A stretch of 59,298 bases of DNA from SZUA-365 sp049663345 (GTDB taxonomy: Bacteria; Bacteroidota; Ignavibacteria; SZUA-365). The stretch spans positions 1 to 59,298 of the forward strand of contig JBATDG010000105.1 of the NCBI GenBank assembly GCA_049663345.1. The letters run 5' to 3'. Positions within the stretch are counted from its first letter, which is position 1; the number at the start of each line of letters is the position of its first letter. The notes under the pieces were generated by a model. That model searched no databases and was not told the origin of the DNA. It saw only the letters and a list, made by a program, of their open reading frames with translations. This document shows positions 26,102 to 34,271 of this stretch, in pieces. A program made the position numbers and the translations under genes.

Positions 26102-27258
26102 GAAAGATCCAGTGTTTTGTGAGTGATCTTTGCGGGATCGGCGATGCCGAGCTTATAACCCGCAGCCATCTCGAGAAACTGCGTACCGCGGGGCGACGCT
26201 TCTTTCTGCACTTCCATCTCCAGCCGTTTGGCAAGTACGATGTCATAGCCGATACGGTCGACCGCCACCGGGTCGCTTCCGACCAGAAGACGGTTGTAGG
26301 GAATGATGAACTGAGGATTGGCTCCCGGTCCGCCATGATAGCAGCCGATCAATCCGTCGACGATATTGAGCACGACCTTGTCGCGAAGAGCGGGGAAGCA
26401 CGGCACCTGAGCGCAGGTCTCCGACCAGAGCGGTTTATGCAGACGCCCGGTGTTGGAAATCGCGCCGTAGGCAAGATTCTTCAGACAGAGGGTGACGGTG
26501 GGCCCCGCATTCTTCAGCACCGGAATATTGATGATCTTGGTAACTTCTTCCGTCACGATACGGGAAAAGTAGGACTGCTTCCCTTCGTTGATCATGTACG
26601 GCAAAGTTTCCTCGTCGTACGGCTCTTCACAATCCGCCCAGTAGAACACATCCTTATCGATGCGTTTTTCACCGTACAGCTTGCCGTCCGCATCGTAGAA
26701 CGAGTCCTTTTCATCCTTGTATTCGGTACCTCGGATGCGCACTCCCGGGAAACGCTCCTGCGTGAATCCTGCATCGTGGAGTTCGAATTCACGGCGGTCC
26801 CAGATCATGATATTTGCAAGCGGAATGCCTGCTGCCACAAGCTGAGCGATTACCGCATCGGTGAGTTCCAGCGAGGTCGAAAGCAGCTTGCCTGCGACGG
26901 GATTGACCTTGAGTCCGATAATATCCTTCGGGCCGACAAACTGCAGCCAGGCTTCGTTGATGCTGGCGGCTCCGGTGAGTTCAATCATCGCGCGGCGGAG
27001 CATCTCCGCTGCCCGTGCTCCATCGGGCACACCTACGTTGACGGAAGCTGCATCATAGGCCTCGATCACTCGTCCGGGATATCGGCCGGGCATGGATTGC
27101 TCGGTGCGGGGGATCTTCAGCGCATCAGCGATATTGGTTTTGGGCTTGTCGTCCACAGAGGCTGTGGCGAATCCGATATGGGGAAGCACCGCGGCGGCAG
27201 CTGTGCCTGCGGCGAGTGTGGTGAGAAAGCGGCGGCGTCCGGTATCGTGTGAACTCAT
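26098..27258 (-). CDS. Tat-exported DUF362 protein
   Basis: A 386-residue protein with a twin-arginine signal (GRRRFLTTLAAG, residues about 7-18) and a DUF362 body, with conserved segments KTNIADALKIPR, GLKVNPVAG, NIPVLKNAGPTVTLCLKN and the glycine/histidine segment CYHGGPGA. DUF362 proteins are often annotated as Fe-S or cofactor-handling proteins; the twin-arginine signal fits folding with a cofactor before export. Cysteines are few here, so no 4Fe-4S motif is claimed. It is the promoter-proximal gene of a two-gene operon with the DUF6599 gene. Confidence 0.82.
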   Translation of the reverse strand: MSSHDTGRRRFLTTLAAGTAAAAVLPHIGFATASVDDKPKTNIADALKIPRTEQSMPGRYPGRVIEAYDAASVNVGVPDGARAAEMLRRAMIELTGAASINEAWLQFVGPKDIIGLKVNPVAGKLLSTSLELTDAVIAQLVAAGIPLANIMIWDRREFELHDAGFTQERFPGVRIRGTEYKDEKDSFYDADGKLYGEKRIDKDVFYWADCEEPYDEETLPYMINEGKQSYFSRIVTEEVTKIINIPVLKNAGPTVTLCLKNLAYGAISNTGRLHKPLWSETCAQVPCFPALRDKVVLNIVDGLIGCYHGGPGANPQFIIPYNRLLVGSDPVAVDRIGYDIVLAKRLEMEVQKEASPRGTQFLEMAAGYKLGIADPAKITHKTLDLS

Positions 27259-27346
27259 ACGAAGTACTCCTTTTTTTCTATGTACGGAGTTCCCATCGAA
27301 GATGCAAGAGGTGCCAACATCGACCTCATACGCATTTACCAGAACA

Positions 27347-27375
27347 CAAAAAAAAGGCCCGCCGGGTGGCGGGCC
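27347..27375 (-). terminator. Intrinsic terminator of the HEAT-like protein gene
   Basis: GGCCCGCC-ACCC-GGCGGGCC on the minus strand followed by nine T residues; ends the gene at 27413-27871. Its transcript would be shut off before reaching the DUF362 operon. Confidence 0.92.
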
Positions 27376-27412
27376 AATCTATATCAATGTACGCGTTAAC
27401 AAGTATGGAGAA

Positions 27413-27871
27413 TCAGAATTCGCGCTGGGTCTCGGCGAGCAGGTCGGTCGACACGGTTCCCTTACCCCAGTTGCGTGCGAGGGCTGCGCAATGGCGGGCG
27501 ACGCGATCGTTGCTGTCGAACTGTGCTCGGCGCTCAACGGCGTAGCGGCCAAGTTCTGAATCCAGATGATAGAGCGTCAATGCAGCGAGAATGCGGAACT
27601 CAGGCTTTTCGTCACTCTTGAGTGTCTCCATCATCGGAAGCACTGCATACCCGATATTGTAGGAAGGATGAGTCTTTTTCAGGTCGATCAACAGCTGCAT
27701 GGTGCTGGCGCGCAGTTCCATCGAAGGACTGCCGAGGTTCGCCAGTACGTTTGTCTCGATCAGATCCATCTGGCGGTCGGTCAGCGGACGTGCGTCCTGC
27801 GCGAATGCATTGGTGAGCGGAAGGGCGACGAGCGCGAGCATGAGGGCGAATGCGGACAGTGACTTTTTCAT
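27413..27871 (-). CDS. Small secreted helical-repeat protein
   Basis: A 152-residue exported protein with a signal peptide (KKSLSAFALMLALVALPLTNAFA). The mature part is helical with HEAT/armadillo-like pattern (NVLANLGSPSMELRASTMQLLIDLKKTHP and ILAALTLYHLDSELGRYAVERRA), suggesting a small alpha-solenoid. No catalytic motif. ATG 27871 is used rather than an upstream ATG at 27919, as it opens the signal peptide directly. Function unknown. Confidence 0.8.
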   Translation of the reverse strand: MKKSLSAFALMLALVALPLTNAFAQDARPLTDRQMDLIETNVLANLGSPSMELRASTMQLLIDLKKTHPSYNIGYAVLPMMETLKSDEKPEFRILAALTLYHLDSELGRYAVERRAQFDSNDRVARHCAALARNWGKGTVSTDLLAETQREF

Positions 27872-28013
27872 TGTATTCTCCAGTATTTGTAATCGTTCTA
27901 AATCAGCAACTGGGATCATTTACGGGAGGGCATTCAGGAAGTTGCACCCGTTGTATAAAAAAATCTAAAAAATATTTTATTTGGCGTAACCAGGCTGGAT
28001 TCGATACTTGCGG

Positions 28014-28985
28014 TCACTTTTTTCGGCGGAGGATGAAAAGAGGAGGGCGATTCCCTTCGGAAGTGGTGAGCACATCGCGGCCATTGCGGCTGTAGCAGAC
28101 GGCTTCCGGCTGCGTGAGCCCGGGCGTCTCGATGACGCGTGCGGCCGTGCTGTCGAAGAGTGCGGAAAGCGGTGAAAGAGCGGGGGCTTCGTATTCAAGC
28201 ACAGCATTATAGGTGCGCAGAAGAACACGGCGCGAGGTCGGATGCAGATCCGCACCCGTAACGAGACGCCAGAACGAGAATTCGAAGGGAAGGCGGAATG
28301 CAGCGATGAGTTGCAGGTCGGCGCTCCCGCCGGCCCCGGGCCACGGAGAGGAATATACGGTGCAAGAGGTGCCGTTTTTATCGAGAAGGACAATAGTGCC
28401 GTCCCGAGGATCGATCATCAATGCTTCGCAATCATGCGCACCATCGGGATAGCGGAAGGTTGCAGCTTCCGCTGCGGCGGTCACCACGCTATCGCGCCAG
28501 TCGGGCTGCAGCTGCGGTTCAAGGCTGCGATATATCGTTACTGTGGGGTACTTCTTGTCGTTGTCCCCGATATCCCCAACATACAGCCACGCCTTGTTGT
28601 CGAGCACGACGGAGGCCATATCTTCCCAGTCACGGTTTGCAGCGCCGGCGAGCGTACAGATTGCGATGGTGACACCGTTGCTGTCCACAGCAAAGAGACG
28701 GGCCTCGCCGCCGCTGTCGTTATGCATCCAATAAATATCGTCGCGCAGTCGCGAGGGAGCGATTCCGGAAATTTCGCCTAGCCTCTCGTCCTGTATCGTG
28801 CAGAGCGAGGCAGGATCAAGATAGGCAATGCTGCTGTCTGTGGTCCCTGTGCTGTCCACCGGCGGATGCGTCGACGTCGGAGGGTCTTCACTCGAGCATG
28901 CGCTTAGCGGTATCAGACAGACGGCCAGAACGAGCAGGCTGATTCGGCAGGTACCAGGTAAGCTGTATAAAAGGAAACGCGACAT
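28014..28985 (-). CDS. Lipoprotein, predicted beta-propeller
   Basis: A 323-residue lipoprotein (signal residues 8-28, lipobox LSAC) with a Ser/Thr/Pro linker and a domain containing LGEISGIAPSRLRDDIYWMHNDSGGEARLFAV, NRDWEDMASV and LYVGDIGDNDKKY: the pattern of SdiA-regulated/YjiK-like and esterase-like propellers, which read as NHL-type six-bladed folds. Some proteins of this style are annotated as phytase-like or PQQ-like. Divergent from the MFS gene. Function uncertain. Confidence 0.72.
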   Translation of the reverse strand: MSRFLLYSLPGTCRISLLVLAVCLIPLSACSSEDPPTSTHPPVDSTGTTDSSIAYLDPASLCTIQDERLGEISGIAPSRLRDDIYWMHNDSGGEARLFAVDSNGVTIAICTLAGAANRDWEDMASVVLDNKAWLYVGDIGDNDKKYPTVTIYRSLEPQLQPDWRDSVVTAAAEAATFRYPDGAHDCEALMIDPRDGTIVLLDKNGTSCTVYSSPWPGAGGSADLQLIAAFRLPFEFSFWRLVTGADLHPTSRRVLLRTYNAVLEYEAPALSPLSALFDSTAARVIETPGLTQPEAVCYSRNGRDVLTTSEGNRPPLFILRRKK

Positions 28986-29097
28986 CCGTTTTCCAGAATA
29001 TTCGTATCTTGACGTTAATAAAGGCAGGTCAAAGACATCTTTCCTTTGGATTCGCGGCAGAGCACGCGGCCGCCGAATTCAACGGTCCTTACAAAGT

Positions 29098-30264
29098 ATG
29101 AAAAAAACTCCTCTCGCGATTATCTTTCTCATCACGTTTATCGATCTCCTCGGTTTCGGTATCGTCATACCGATTATTCCTTCTTACGCGGAAGCCGGTT
29201 TCGGTGCCAGCGATGTCACCGTGGGCTTCCTCGTGGCGTCATTTTCTTTTTCGCAGCTGCTGTTTACGCCTCTCTGGGGTAGAATATCAGACCGAGTGGG
29301 ACGTCGTCCAATACTGATTTTCGGTCTCTGTCTGACGGTGATCAGCTACATCATGTTCGGTTTGGCGCATTCACTGGTGATGCTGTTTATTTCCCGTCTG
29401 CTGGGCGGAATCGGCGGCGCCAATATCTCTGCGGCGCAGGCCTATATTTCCGACGTCACGCGTCCGGAAGAACGCGCCCGGGGAATGGGTCTCATCGGAG
29501 CGGCGTTCGGGTTGGGCTTTGTGTTCGGTCCAATCATCGGCGGATCACTTGTCGGCTACGGATATTCCGTTCCGGGCTTTGCCGCGGCGGCGCTTTCTAC
29601 AATCGCACTTGTTACCGCAATTGTGGCCCTCCCGGAATCATTAAAGAAAGATGAATCCGGAACGAAGGCTCCCGCCGCTTCGACCTTCGATTTCACGCTG
29701 CTTGCTGCCGCGCTCAAGCGTCCGAAAATCGGGATGCTACTCATCCTGTTTTTTCTGGTCACCTTCGGCTACGCGAATATCTACGCGACATTTCCCATGA
29801 TTTCTACCCGTGAGTTCGGTTTCAGCGAACGCGAAGTGGGATATCTGTTTGGATTCATGGGTATCATCGGCGCGATTACGCAAGGGGGACTCATCCGCAC
29901 GCTGAGCCAGCGCTACGAAGAGCGCTGGATATTCTTCGTCGGAGCGGTGTTCACATCGGTTGGGCTCACCCTTATTCCTTTTGCACCCGGAACCCTGGCG
30001 CTGCTCGCTGTTCTTGCCATACTCTCATTGGGTTCCGGCCTCATGACTCCGAGCTGCCTGAGCCTCATATCGCGGCACGCTGACGAGCGGCAGCAGGGTG
30101 GAATTCTTGGCGTCAACCAATCACTCGGCGCTTTCGGCCGCGTGCTCGGACCGATCTGGGGCGCATTCGTTTTCCATGTATTCGGAACGTCCTGGCCGTT
30201 TATCACAGGAGGGATCGTGCTGTTTGGCGTTGTGATCCTGATCCGCCGGACGCTCTGGACCTGA
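29098..30264 (+). CDS. MFS transporter, multidrug/tetracycline-resistance type
   Basis: A 388-residue twelve-helix major facilitator. Motif A (GRISDRVGRRPIL) lies after helix 2, and the first helix reads ITFIDLLGFGIVIPIIPSYA as in TetA/BcrT-type drug/H+ antiporters. No accessory domain. Probably exports a hydrophobic compound; substrate not deducible. The start at 29098 is chosen over an in-frame upstream ATG (28828) since the extra part is antisense to the lipoprotein. A TTGACG about 90 bases upstream may be part of the promoter. Confidence 0.88.
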   Translation: MKKTPLAIIFLITFIDLLGFGIVIPIIPSYAEAGFGASDVTVGFLVASFSFSQLLFTPLWGRISDRVGRRPILIFGLCLTVISYIMFGLAHSLVMLFISRLLGGIGGANISAAQAYISDVTRPEERARGMGLIGAAFGLGFVFGPIIGGSLVGYGYSVPGFAAAALSTIALVTAIVALPESLKKDESGTKAPAASTFDFTLLAAALKRPKIGMLLILFFLVTFGYANIYATFPMISTREFGFSEREVGYLFGFMGIIGAITQGGLIRTLSQRYEERWIFFVGAVFTSVGLTLIPFAPGTLALLAVLAILSLGSGLMTPSCLSLISRHADERQQGGILGVNQSLGAFGRVLGPIWGAFVFHVFGTSWPFITGGIVLFGVVILIRRTLWT

Positions 30265-30325
30265 ACTTCCCGCAACCTGAGATCCCTGCAGACATTTGCA
30301 TCACTGACATAGCAAACGACATAAA

Positions 30326-31555
30326 ATGACTCAGCGCACACTCTATCGTCTCATCGAAAACATCGGAGCACGGCAATTCGATACTGAAGAAGCCATGCTC
30401 ATCGCCATTCTTGAAGAAATCGTTCGCAACGAACGGACCAACGTTACCGGCGGGCGCTTCTGGAAGCTGCTTCCGAATGAACGGAAATACCGCCTTATGT
30501 CTGAAAGAGGCAACATCGAATCCGTCGGAATCGGCTTCGAGATTCGGCTGAAAGGCTATGCGGTGTTCGATCAGGTGGCGCACAAGCGGACCGTCCTGGC
30601 CGATGAAACCAACAAGGCCCTGCGGAAAAAGGGGATCATAAAGTATTCCGCTACCGGTATCGGCAACCGCGTCACCATCGGGGATCTCGCGTATTACGAA
30701 TATCTGATGGCGTTCAACACCACCGAAAACAATCTCGAGTTCAAGTACATTCTCAGCATTGCCGGTCAGGCCGTGACGCAGCTGCTCATCAGCAGGCGTT
30801 CGGAGAAAGAGAAACAGAGTTTGCTGTCGGAAATGGAGATGGCCCGCGATCTGCAGCGCCGCCTTCTTCCCGAGCATGAATTTTCATTCGGCCGGTATGA
30901 TCTGTATGGCGTTTCGCTACCGGAACTGACCGTGGGCGGCGATTTCTTCAATTATTATCCGATGGTCGAAGATCCGGATCGCATGGCCGTCTCGATCGGC
31001 GACGCCGCCAGCAAGGGGTTTTCCGCTGCGGTGCAGGCGCTGTTCGTCTCAGGAGCGCTGATGATGAGCGTCGAAGCGGAGGGCAGAATTTCATCAATGC
31101 TCCGGCGCATCAATACAATCAATCGGCGCATCTTTCCGCACGAACGTTTTCTGACCCTCTGCTACTGCGAGCTTTTCGACGGCGATGAAGGGTTGATGCT
31201 GTATTCGAATGCGGGGCACTGCAAGCCCATTCATTATCACGCCTCGGAGAAGAACTGTACTGAGCTGAGCGTGACGGGCCCGGTGATAGGGCTTATTCAC
31301 GATGCGCATTTCAGCGTCACCAATACCAACATTATGGCTGGCGATGTGATGGTGCTCTACACAGACGGCATCAGCGAGGCCAACAACGGAGAGATCGAAT
31401 ACCAGGAGCAGCGCATCATGGATGTCATCATGCGCACTGCCCATTTGACTGCGAAGGAAATCTGCGTCGAGCTTCTGCAGGACGTACAGACCTTCAGCGC
31501 AGCAGGCGTATATTCCGACGACAAGACCGTTGTCGTGATCAAACGCAAAAATTGA
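30326..31555 (+). CDS. SpoIIE/RsbU-type serine phosphatase
   Basis: A 409-residue PP2C-like (SpoIIE) phosphatase. A unique N-terminal sensor-like domain (residues about 1-160) leads through a coiled linker (EMARDLQRRLLPE, about 170-182) to the phosphatase (about 190-405) with GGDFFNYYPM, IGDAASKGFSAAVQAL (metal-binding GD) and YTDGISEANNGEIEYQE. Such proteins dephosphorylate anti-sigma antagonists in partner-switching stress pathways; no anti-sigma or STAS gene is adjacent here. Cytoplasmic. The N-terminal domain is not one I recognise. Confidence 0.88.
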   Translation: MTQRTLYRLIENIGARQFDTEEAMLIAILEEIVRNERTNVTGGRFWKLLPNERKYRLMSERGNIESVGIGFEIRLKGYAVFDQVAHKRTVLADETNKALRKKGIIKYSATGIGNRVTIGDLAYYEYLMAFNTTENNLEFKYILSIAGQAVTQLLISRRSEKEKQSLLSEMEMARDLQRRLLPEHEFSFGRYDLYGVSLPELTVGGDFFNYYPMVEDPDRMAVSIGDAASKGFSAAVQALFVSGALMMSVEAEGRISSMLRRINTINRRIFPHERFLTLCYCELFDGDEGLMLYSNAGHCKPIHYHASEKNCTELSVTGPVIGLIHDAHFSVTNTNIMAGDVMVLYTDGISEANNGEIEYQEQRIMDVIMRTAHLTAKEICVELLQDVQTFSAAGVYSDDKTVVVIKRKN

Positions 31556-31606
31556 ACCGGCGCAAGGGTGCCGGCTATTGTCGTGTCAAATAAACCCACA
31601 GGTGAT

Positions 31607-33325
31607 ATGCGTTTCGCAACCATCATTCTTTCTCTACTGCTCTTTGCAGCATTGAGCGGTTTTTCCCAGGCTGAAATCAAGTCCTTGCGCGTCGCGAACG
31701 GTGATAAAAGCTTTTCCGTGCCGGCGTTCACCCACGACGGAGTGCTGTATGCTTCACTCAACGAGCTGAGTAAAGGCGCGGGCTTCGCGACCTACGATAA
31801 TGCCGAATCCGGGAAAATCGAAGTGCGCGTGGGAGAGTACCGGCTGAAATGTACGGCGAACAATCCTTTTGTCGTGGTGCTTTCGCAGCGGGACAATACC
31901 ATAAGCGAAGTCAGTCAGCTTCCGATGGAAATAATGCGCACCCAGGTTGCCTACTATCTGCCGATGGCTGCGGTGCTGCCGCTTCTCAGCAAGGTCTGGG
32001 GAAAAAGTCTGCTGCTGGATCAGGGCAAAGCGGAGCTCGTCATTACGAGTACAAGCAAGCCCGTCGCACGCGTGACAGGGGCACCCGAAAGTGCGGGTAA
32101 GTCCAAGCCCGCCGCAGCGGTAACGGAAACCATAGCAACGACCTCCGCCGGCAGCACTGCCAGCGGGGACACCGGAGTTGCCGGTTCCGGCTCGGTGGAT
32201 CTCGCTCCGCGGCAAATCGTGGTGGAAAAAGCGTCTACTTACGATATCGGCCGGGTAAGCGTCGACACGAGGAAAAACGGAACGCTCATACGCATCCACA
32301 CGCGCAAGACACCGAAGGATTACAGCAGCGAAATGGAAGCAGGCCGCTTGGTCGTGACGCTTCCGGGATCGACCGTTGACGTGAACGAGCTCCGACAGAC
32401 CCCCACGGATGGTGAAGGCATCATCGGTGTGGAGGCCGAACAGCTCGGCGGCAACGCACGCATTACATTCAAGCTGAACGAAATCTATACCGCGGACAAG
32501 ATCAGCCGTGACGTAAAGACCGGCGACCTTCTGGTTTCACTTTTCAAGAAAACTGACGTCGAAAAGACTCTGCGCGATGAAAGAAACGGCAGGCAGGACG
32601 GCGACCGATCGAAATGGAAGCTCAATTGCATCGTCATCGACGCCGGACATGGAGGCAAGGATCCGGGTGCGATCGGCGTAAGCGGCATCAAGGAGAAGAA
32701 TGTTGCACTCGGTGTCGCGCTCAAGCTAGGGAAACTGATTGAAAAGGAAATGCCGGGGGTCAAAATAGTCTATACGCGCAAGGATGACACGTTCATCCCA
32801 TTGGACAAGCGCGGACAGATCGCGAATGCGGCCGAAGGCAAACTCTTCATTTCCATCCATTGCAATTCCACCGAGGCGAAGCCTTCAAGCGCAAAGGGCT
32901 TCGAAGTCTACATTCTGCGTCCGGGACGCACGGCCGAAGCCCTCCGAATTGCGGAATTTGAGAACTCGGTTATCAAGCTCGAAGGCGACTACGAAAAGCG
33001 CTACGCCAAGCTCGACAACGAGAGCTTCATCCTCATCAACATGGCGCAGAGTGCGTATGCGAAATACAGCGAGCGCTTTGCAGAGCGGCTGCATGAAGAG
33101 GTCAAAGGCAGCAAGCTGGTCTCGAGCAAGGGCGTCAAGCAGGCAGGATTCTACGTTCTTGTCGGGGCTTCCATGCCGGGCGTGCTCATTGAGAGCGGAT
33201 TTCTGAGCAACAGAAACGAAGAAAAATTCCTCGGCTCTAATGAAGGGCAGGAACACATGGCAAAACTTTTCTACAATTCCATAGCGGATTACGCAAAAGA
33301 GTACGAGAAAAGCCTTAAGGAATAA
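31607..33325 (+). CDS. N-acetylmuramoyl-L-alanine amidase with AMIN domain
   Basis: A 572-residue exported cell-wall hydrolase. After a signal peptide (1-19) come a copper-amine-oxidase-type stalk domain (about 25-145), an Ala/Ser/Thr linker, an AMIN domain (about 210-320), and the Amidase_3 domain (about 340-565). Zinc ligands H348 (DAGHGG), E363 (KEKN) and H418 (SIHCNS) and the catalytic E529 (LIESGFLSN) are all present. It cleaves between MurNAc and the stem peptide; AMIN domains target it to the septum or envelope. ATG at 31607 gives the signal peptide; the frame upstream lacks one. Confidence 0.95.
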   Translation: MRFATIILSLLLFAALSGFSQAEIKSLRVANGDKSFSVPAFTHDGVLYASLNELSKGAGFATYDNAESGKIEVRVGEYRLKCTANNPFVVVLSQRDNTISEVSQLPMEIMRTQVAYYLPMAAVLPLLSKVWGKSLLLDQGKAELVITSTSKPVARVTGAPESAGKSKPAAAVTETIATTSAGSTASGDTGVAGSGSVDLAPRQIVVEKASTYDIGRVSVDTRKNGTLIRIHTRKTPKDYSSEMEAGRLVVTLPGSTVDVNELRQTPTDGEGIIGVEAEQLGGNARITFKLNEIYTADKISRDVKTGDLLVSLFKKTDVEKTLRDERNGRQDGDRSKWKLNCIVIDAGHGGKDPGAIGVSGIKEKNVALGVALKLGKLIEKEMPGVKIVYTRKDDTFIPLDKRGQIANAAEGKLFISIHCNSTEAKPSSAKGFEVYILRPGRTAEALRIAEFENSVIKLEGDYEKRYAKLDNESFILINMAQSAYAKYSERFAERLHEEVKGSKLVSSKGVKQAGFYVLVGASMPGVLIESGFLSNRNEEKFLGSNEGQEHMAKLFYNSIADYAKEYEKSLKE

Positions 33326-33343
33326 ATTGCGCTGATTTTCGTC

Positions 33344-33373
33344 TTGACAATGCTTCGGGTGGGGGCTACCTTT
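33344..33373 (+). promoter_or_regulatory. Promoter of the CPxCG protein gene
   Basis: TTGACA (33344-33349), a 17-base spacer, then TACCTTT (33367-33373). The same arrangement occurs at 34174-34204 and approximately at 57218-57248. It fits a Bacteroidota-like -33/-7 element with an added -35-like box. Confidence 0.68.
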
Positions 33374-33401
33374 CGGCACACAGTCCAAGTAGAGGAGTGC
33401 C

Positions 33402-33584
33402 ATGCGAAAGATATTTCGTTGTGCCTGGTGCTTCGAAGTCAACGAGCTCGATGTGGATATTTCTGCTGGCGAAGACCAGGTGTATGTTGAAGATTGCCAG
33501 GTCTGCTGTCGGCCCAACACCATCCATGTACTTGTTGATCTCGACACAAGGCAGGTAGTCGTAGAAAATGAAGCCGAAGGGTGA
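33402..33584 (+). CDS. CPxCG-type cysteine-rich small protein
   Basis: A 60-residue protein with two zinc-knuckle-like pairs: C7/C10 (CAWC) and C32/C35/C36 (EDCQVCCRP). The DVDISAGEDQVYVEDCQVCCRP core is the signature of the CPxCG-motif family, small cytoplasmic proteins of unknown role found in many proteobacteria and FCB-type genomes. AGGAG lies five bases before the start, and a promoter is upstream. It is too short to say more. Confidence 0.9.
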   Translation: MRKIFRCAWCFEVNELDVDISAGEDQVYVEDCQVCCRPNTIHVLVDLDTRQVVVENEAEG

Positions 33585-33596
33585 CCCGTCTTCGTC

Positions 33597-33735
33597 CCGC
33601 TCCGCGTGACTACGCCGCGGCAAGGGGCAGCCCTGAAGGGTCGGATGATCATAGCCCAGGGCGCATGCCTCGGCGTAGCGCAGCGAAGACAGGTCAGCCC
33701 TGGGTCGCAGCGCCAAACACCCGCCTTCCCTTAAG
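33597..33735. repeat. Degenerate palindromic intergenic element
   Basis: Between the CPxCG and CoA-binding genes, CCCAGGGC (33655-33662) and GCCCTGGG (33697-33704) form an inverted repeat with a 34-base loop, next to other complementary pieces (GCAGCCCTGAAGGGT near 33628). No T-run follows. It resembles palindromic intergenic elements that occur widely in bacteria; no gene seen here. Confidence 0.55.
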
Positions 33736-33746
33736 CCCTGTAAGGA

Positions 33747-34142
33747 CTACCGCATTCGTGCGAGTTCTATGTCGATGCAGCGGTCCATCACCACAGTGAG
33801 TCCGGCATCTTCGGCTCGTGCAGCAGCTTCGTAATCCACCACATCCAACTGCGTCCAGATCGCACGCGCGCCTGCTGCGATCGCCGCATCGACGATATCG
33901 GAAACGAATTCCGAACGGCGGAAGACGTTCACCAGATCGATAGGGCCGGGAACGCTCGCGAGATCCGGGTATGCCGGGAGTCCGTTCCACTCGCTGAGTT
34001 TCGGGTTCACCGGAAGCACGGTATAGCCGTATGCAATCAGCGACTGTGCGATCTGGCAGCTCGTGCGCCAGGGGTTATCAGAAAGTCCGACTACAGCAAT
34101 TCGCCGGACGGATGAAAGCAGGGTGGGGATGTCAGTTTTCAT
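33747..34142 (-). CDS. CoA-binding domain protein
   Basis: A 131-residue single-domain CoA-binding (YccU-like) Rossmann protein. Conserved features: RRIAVVGLSDNPWRTS at 13-28, YTVLPVNPK, and the VDLVNVFRRSEF-type segment around residue 70, plus IWTQLDV. The family binds CoA or acyl-CoA loosely; role unknown. Cytoplasmic. Its start is 32 bases from the promoter of the divergent BNR gene. Confidence 0.93.
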   Translation of the reverse strand: MKTDIPTLLSSVRRIAVVGLSDNPWRTSCQIAQSLIAYGYTVLPVNPKLSEWNGLPAYPDLASVPGPIDLVNVFRRSEFVSDIVDAAIAAGARAIWTQLDVVDYEAAARAEDAGLTVVMDRCIDIELARMR

Positions 34143-34173
34143 GCATGTAATATATCATCTCTGACGATCTTCA

Positions 34174-34204
34174 TTGACATTCCGGCCCCTTGGTCGTAGT
34201 TTTT
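34174..34204 (+). promoter_or_regulatory. Promoter of the first large BNR T9SS gene
   Basis: TTGACA (34174-34179), 17-base spacer, TAGTTTTT (34197-34204). Spacing and boxes match the 33344-33373 promoter. The leader to the ATG at 34272 is about 60 bases. Confidence 0.65.
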
Positions 34205-34271
34205 CTGTGCTAGGCACTTTTCAGCATTAACATTTTGATTTTCCCGCAAGCAGAAAGAGCATGAGGTCGTT

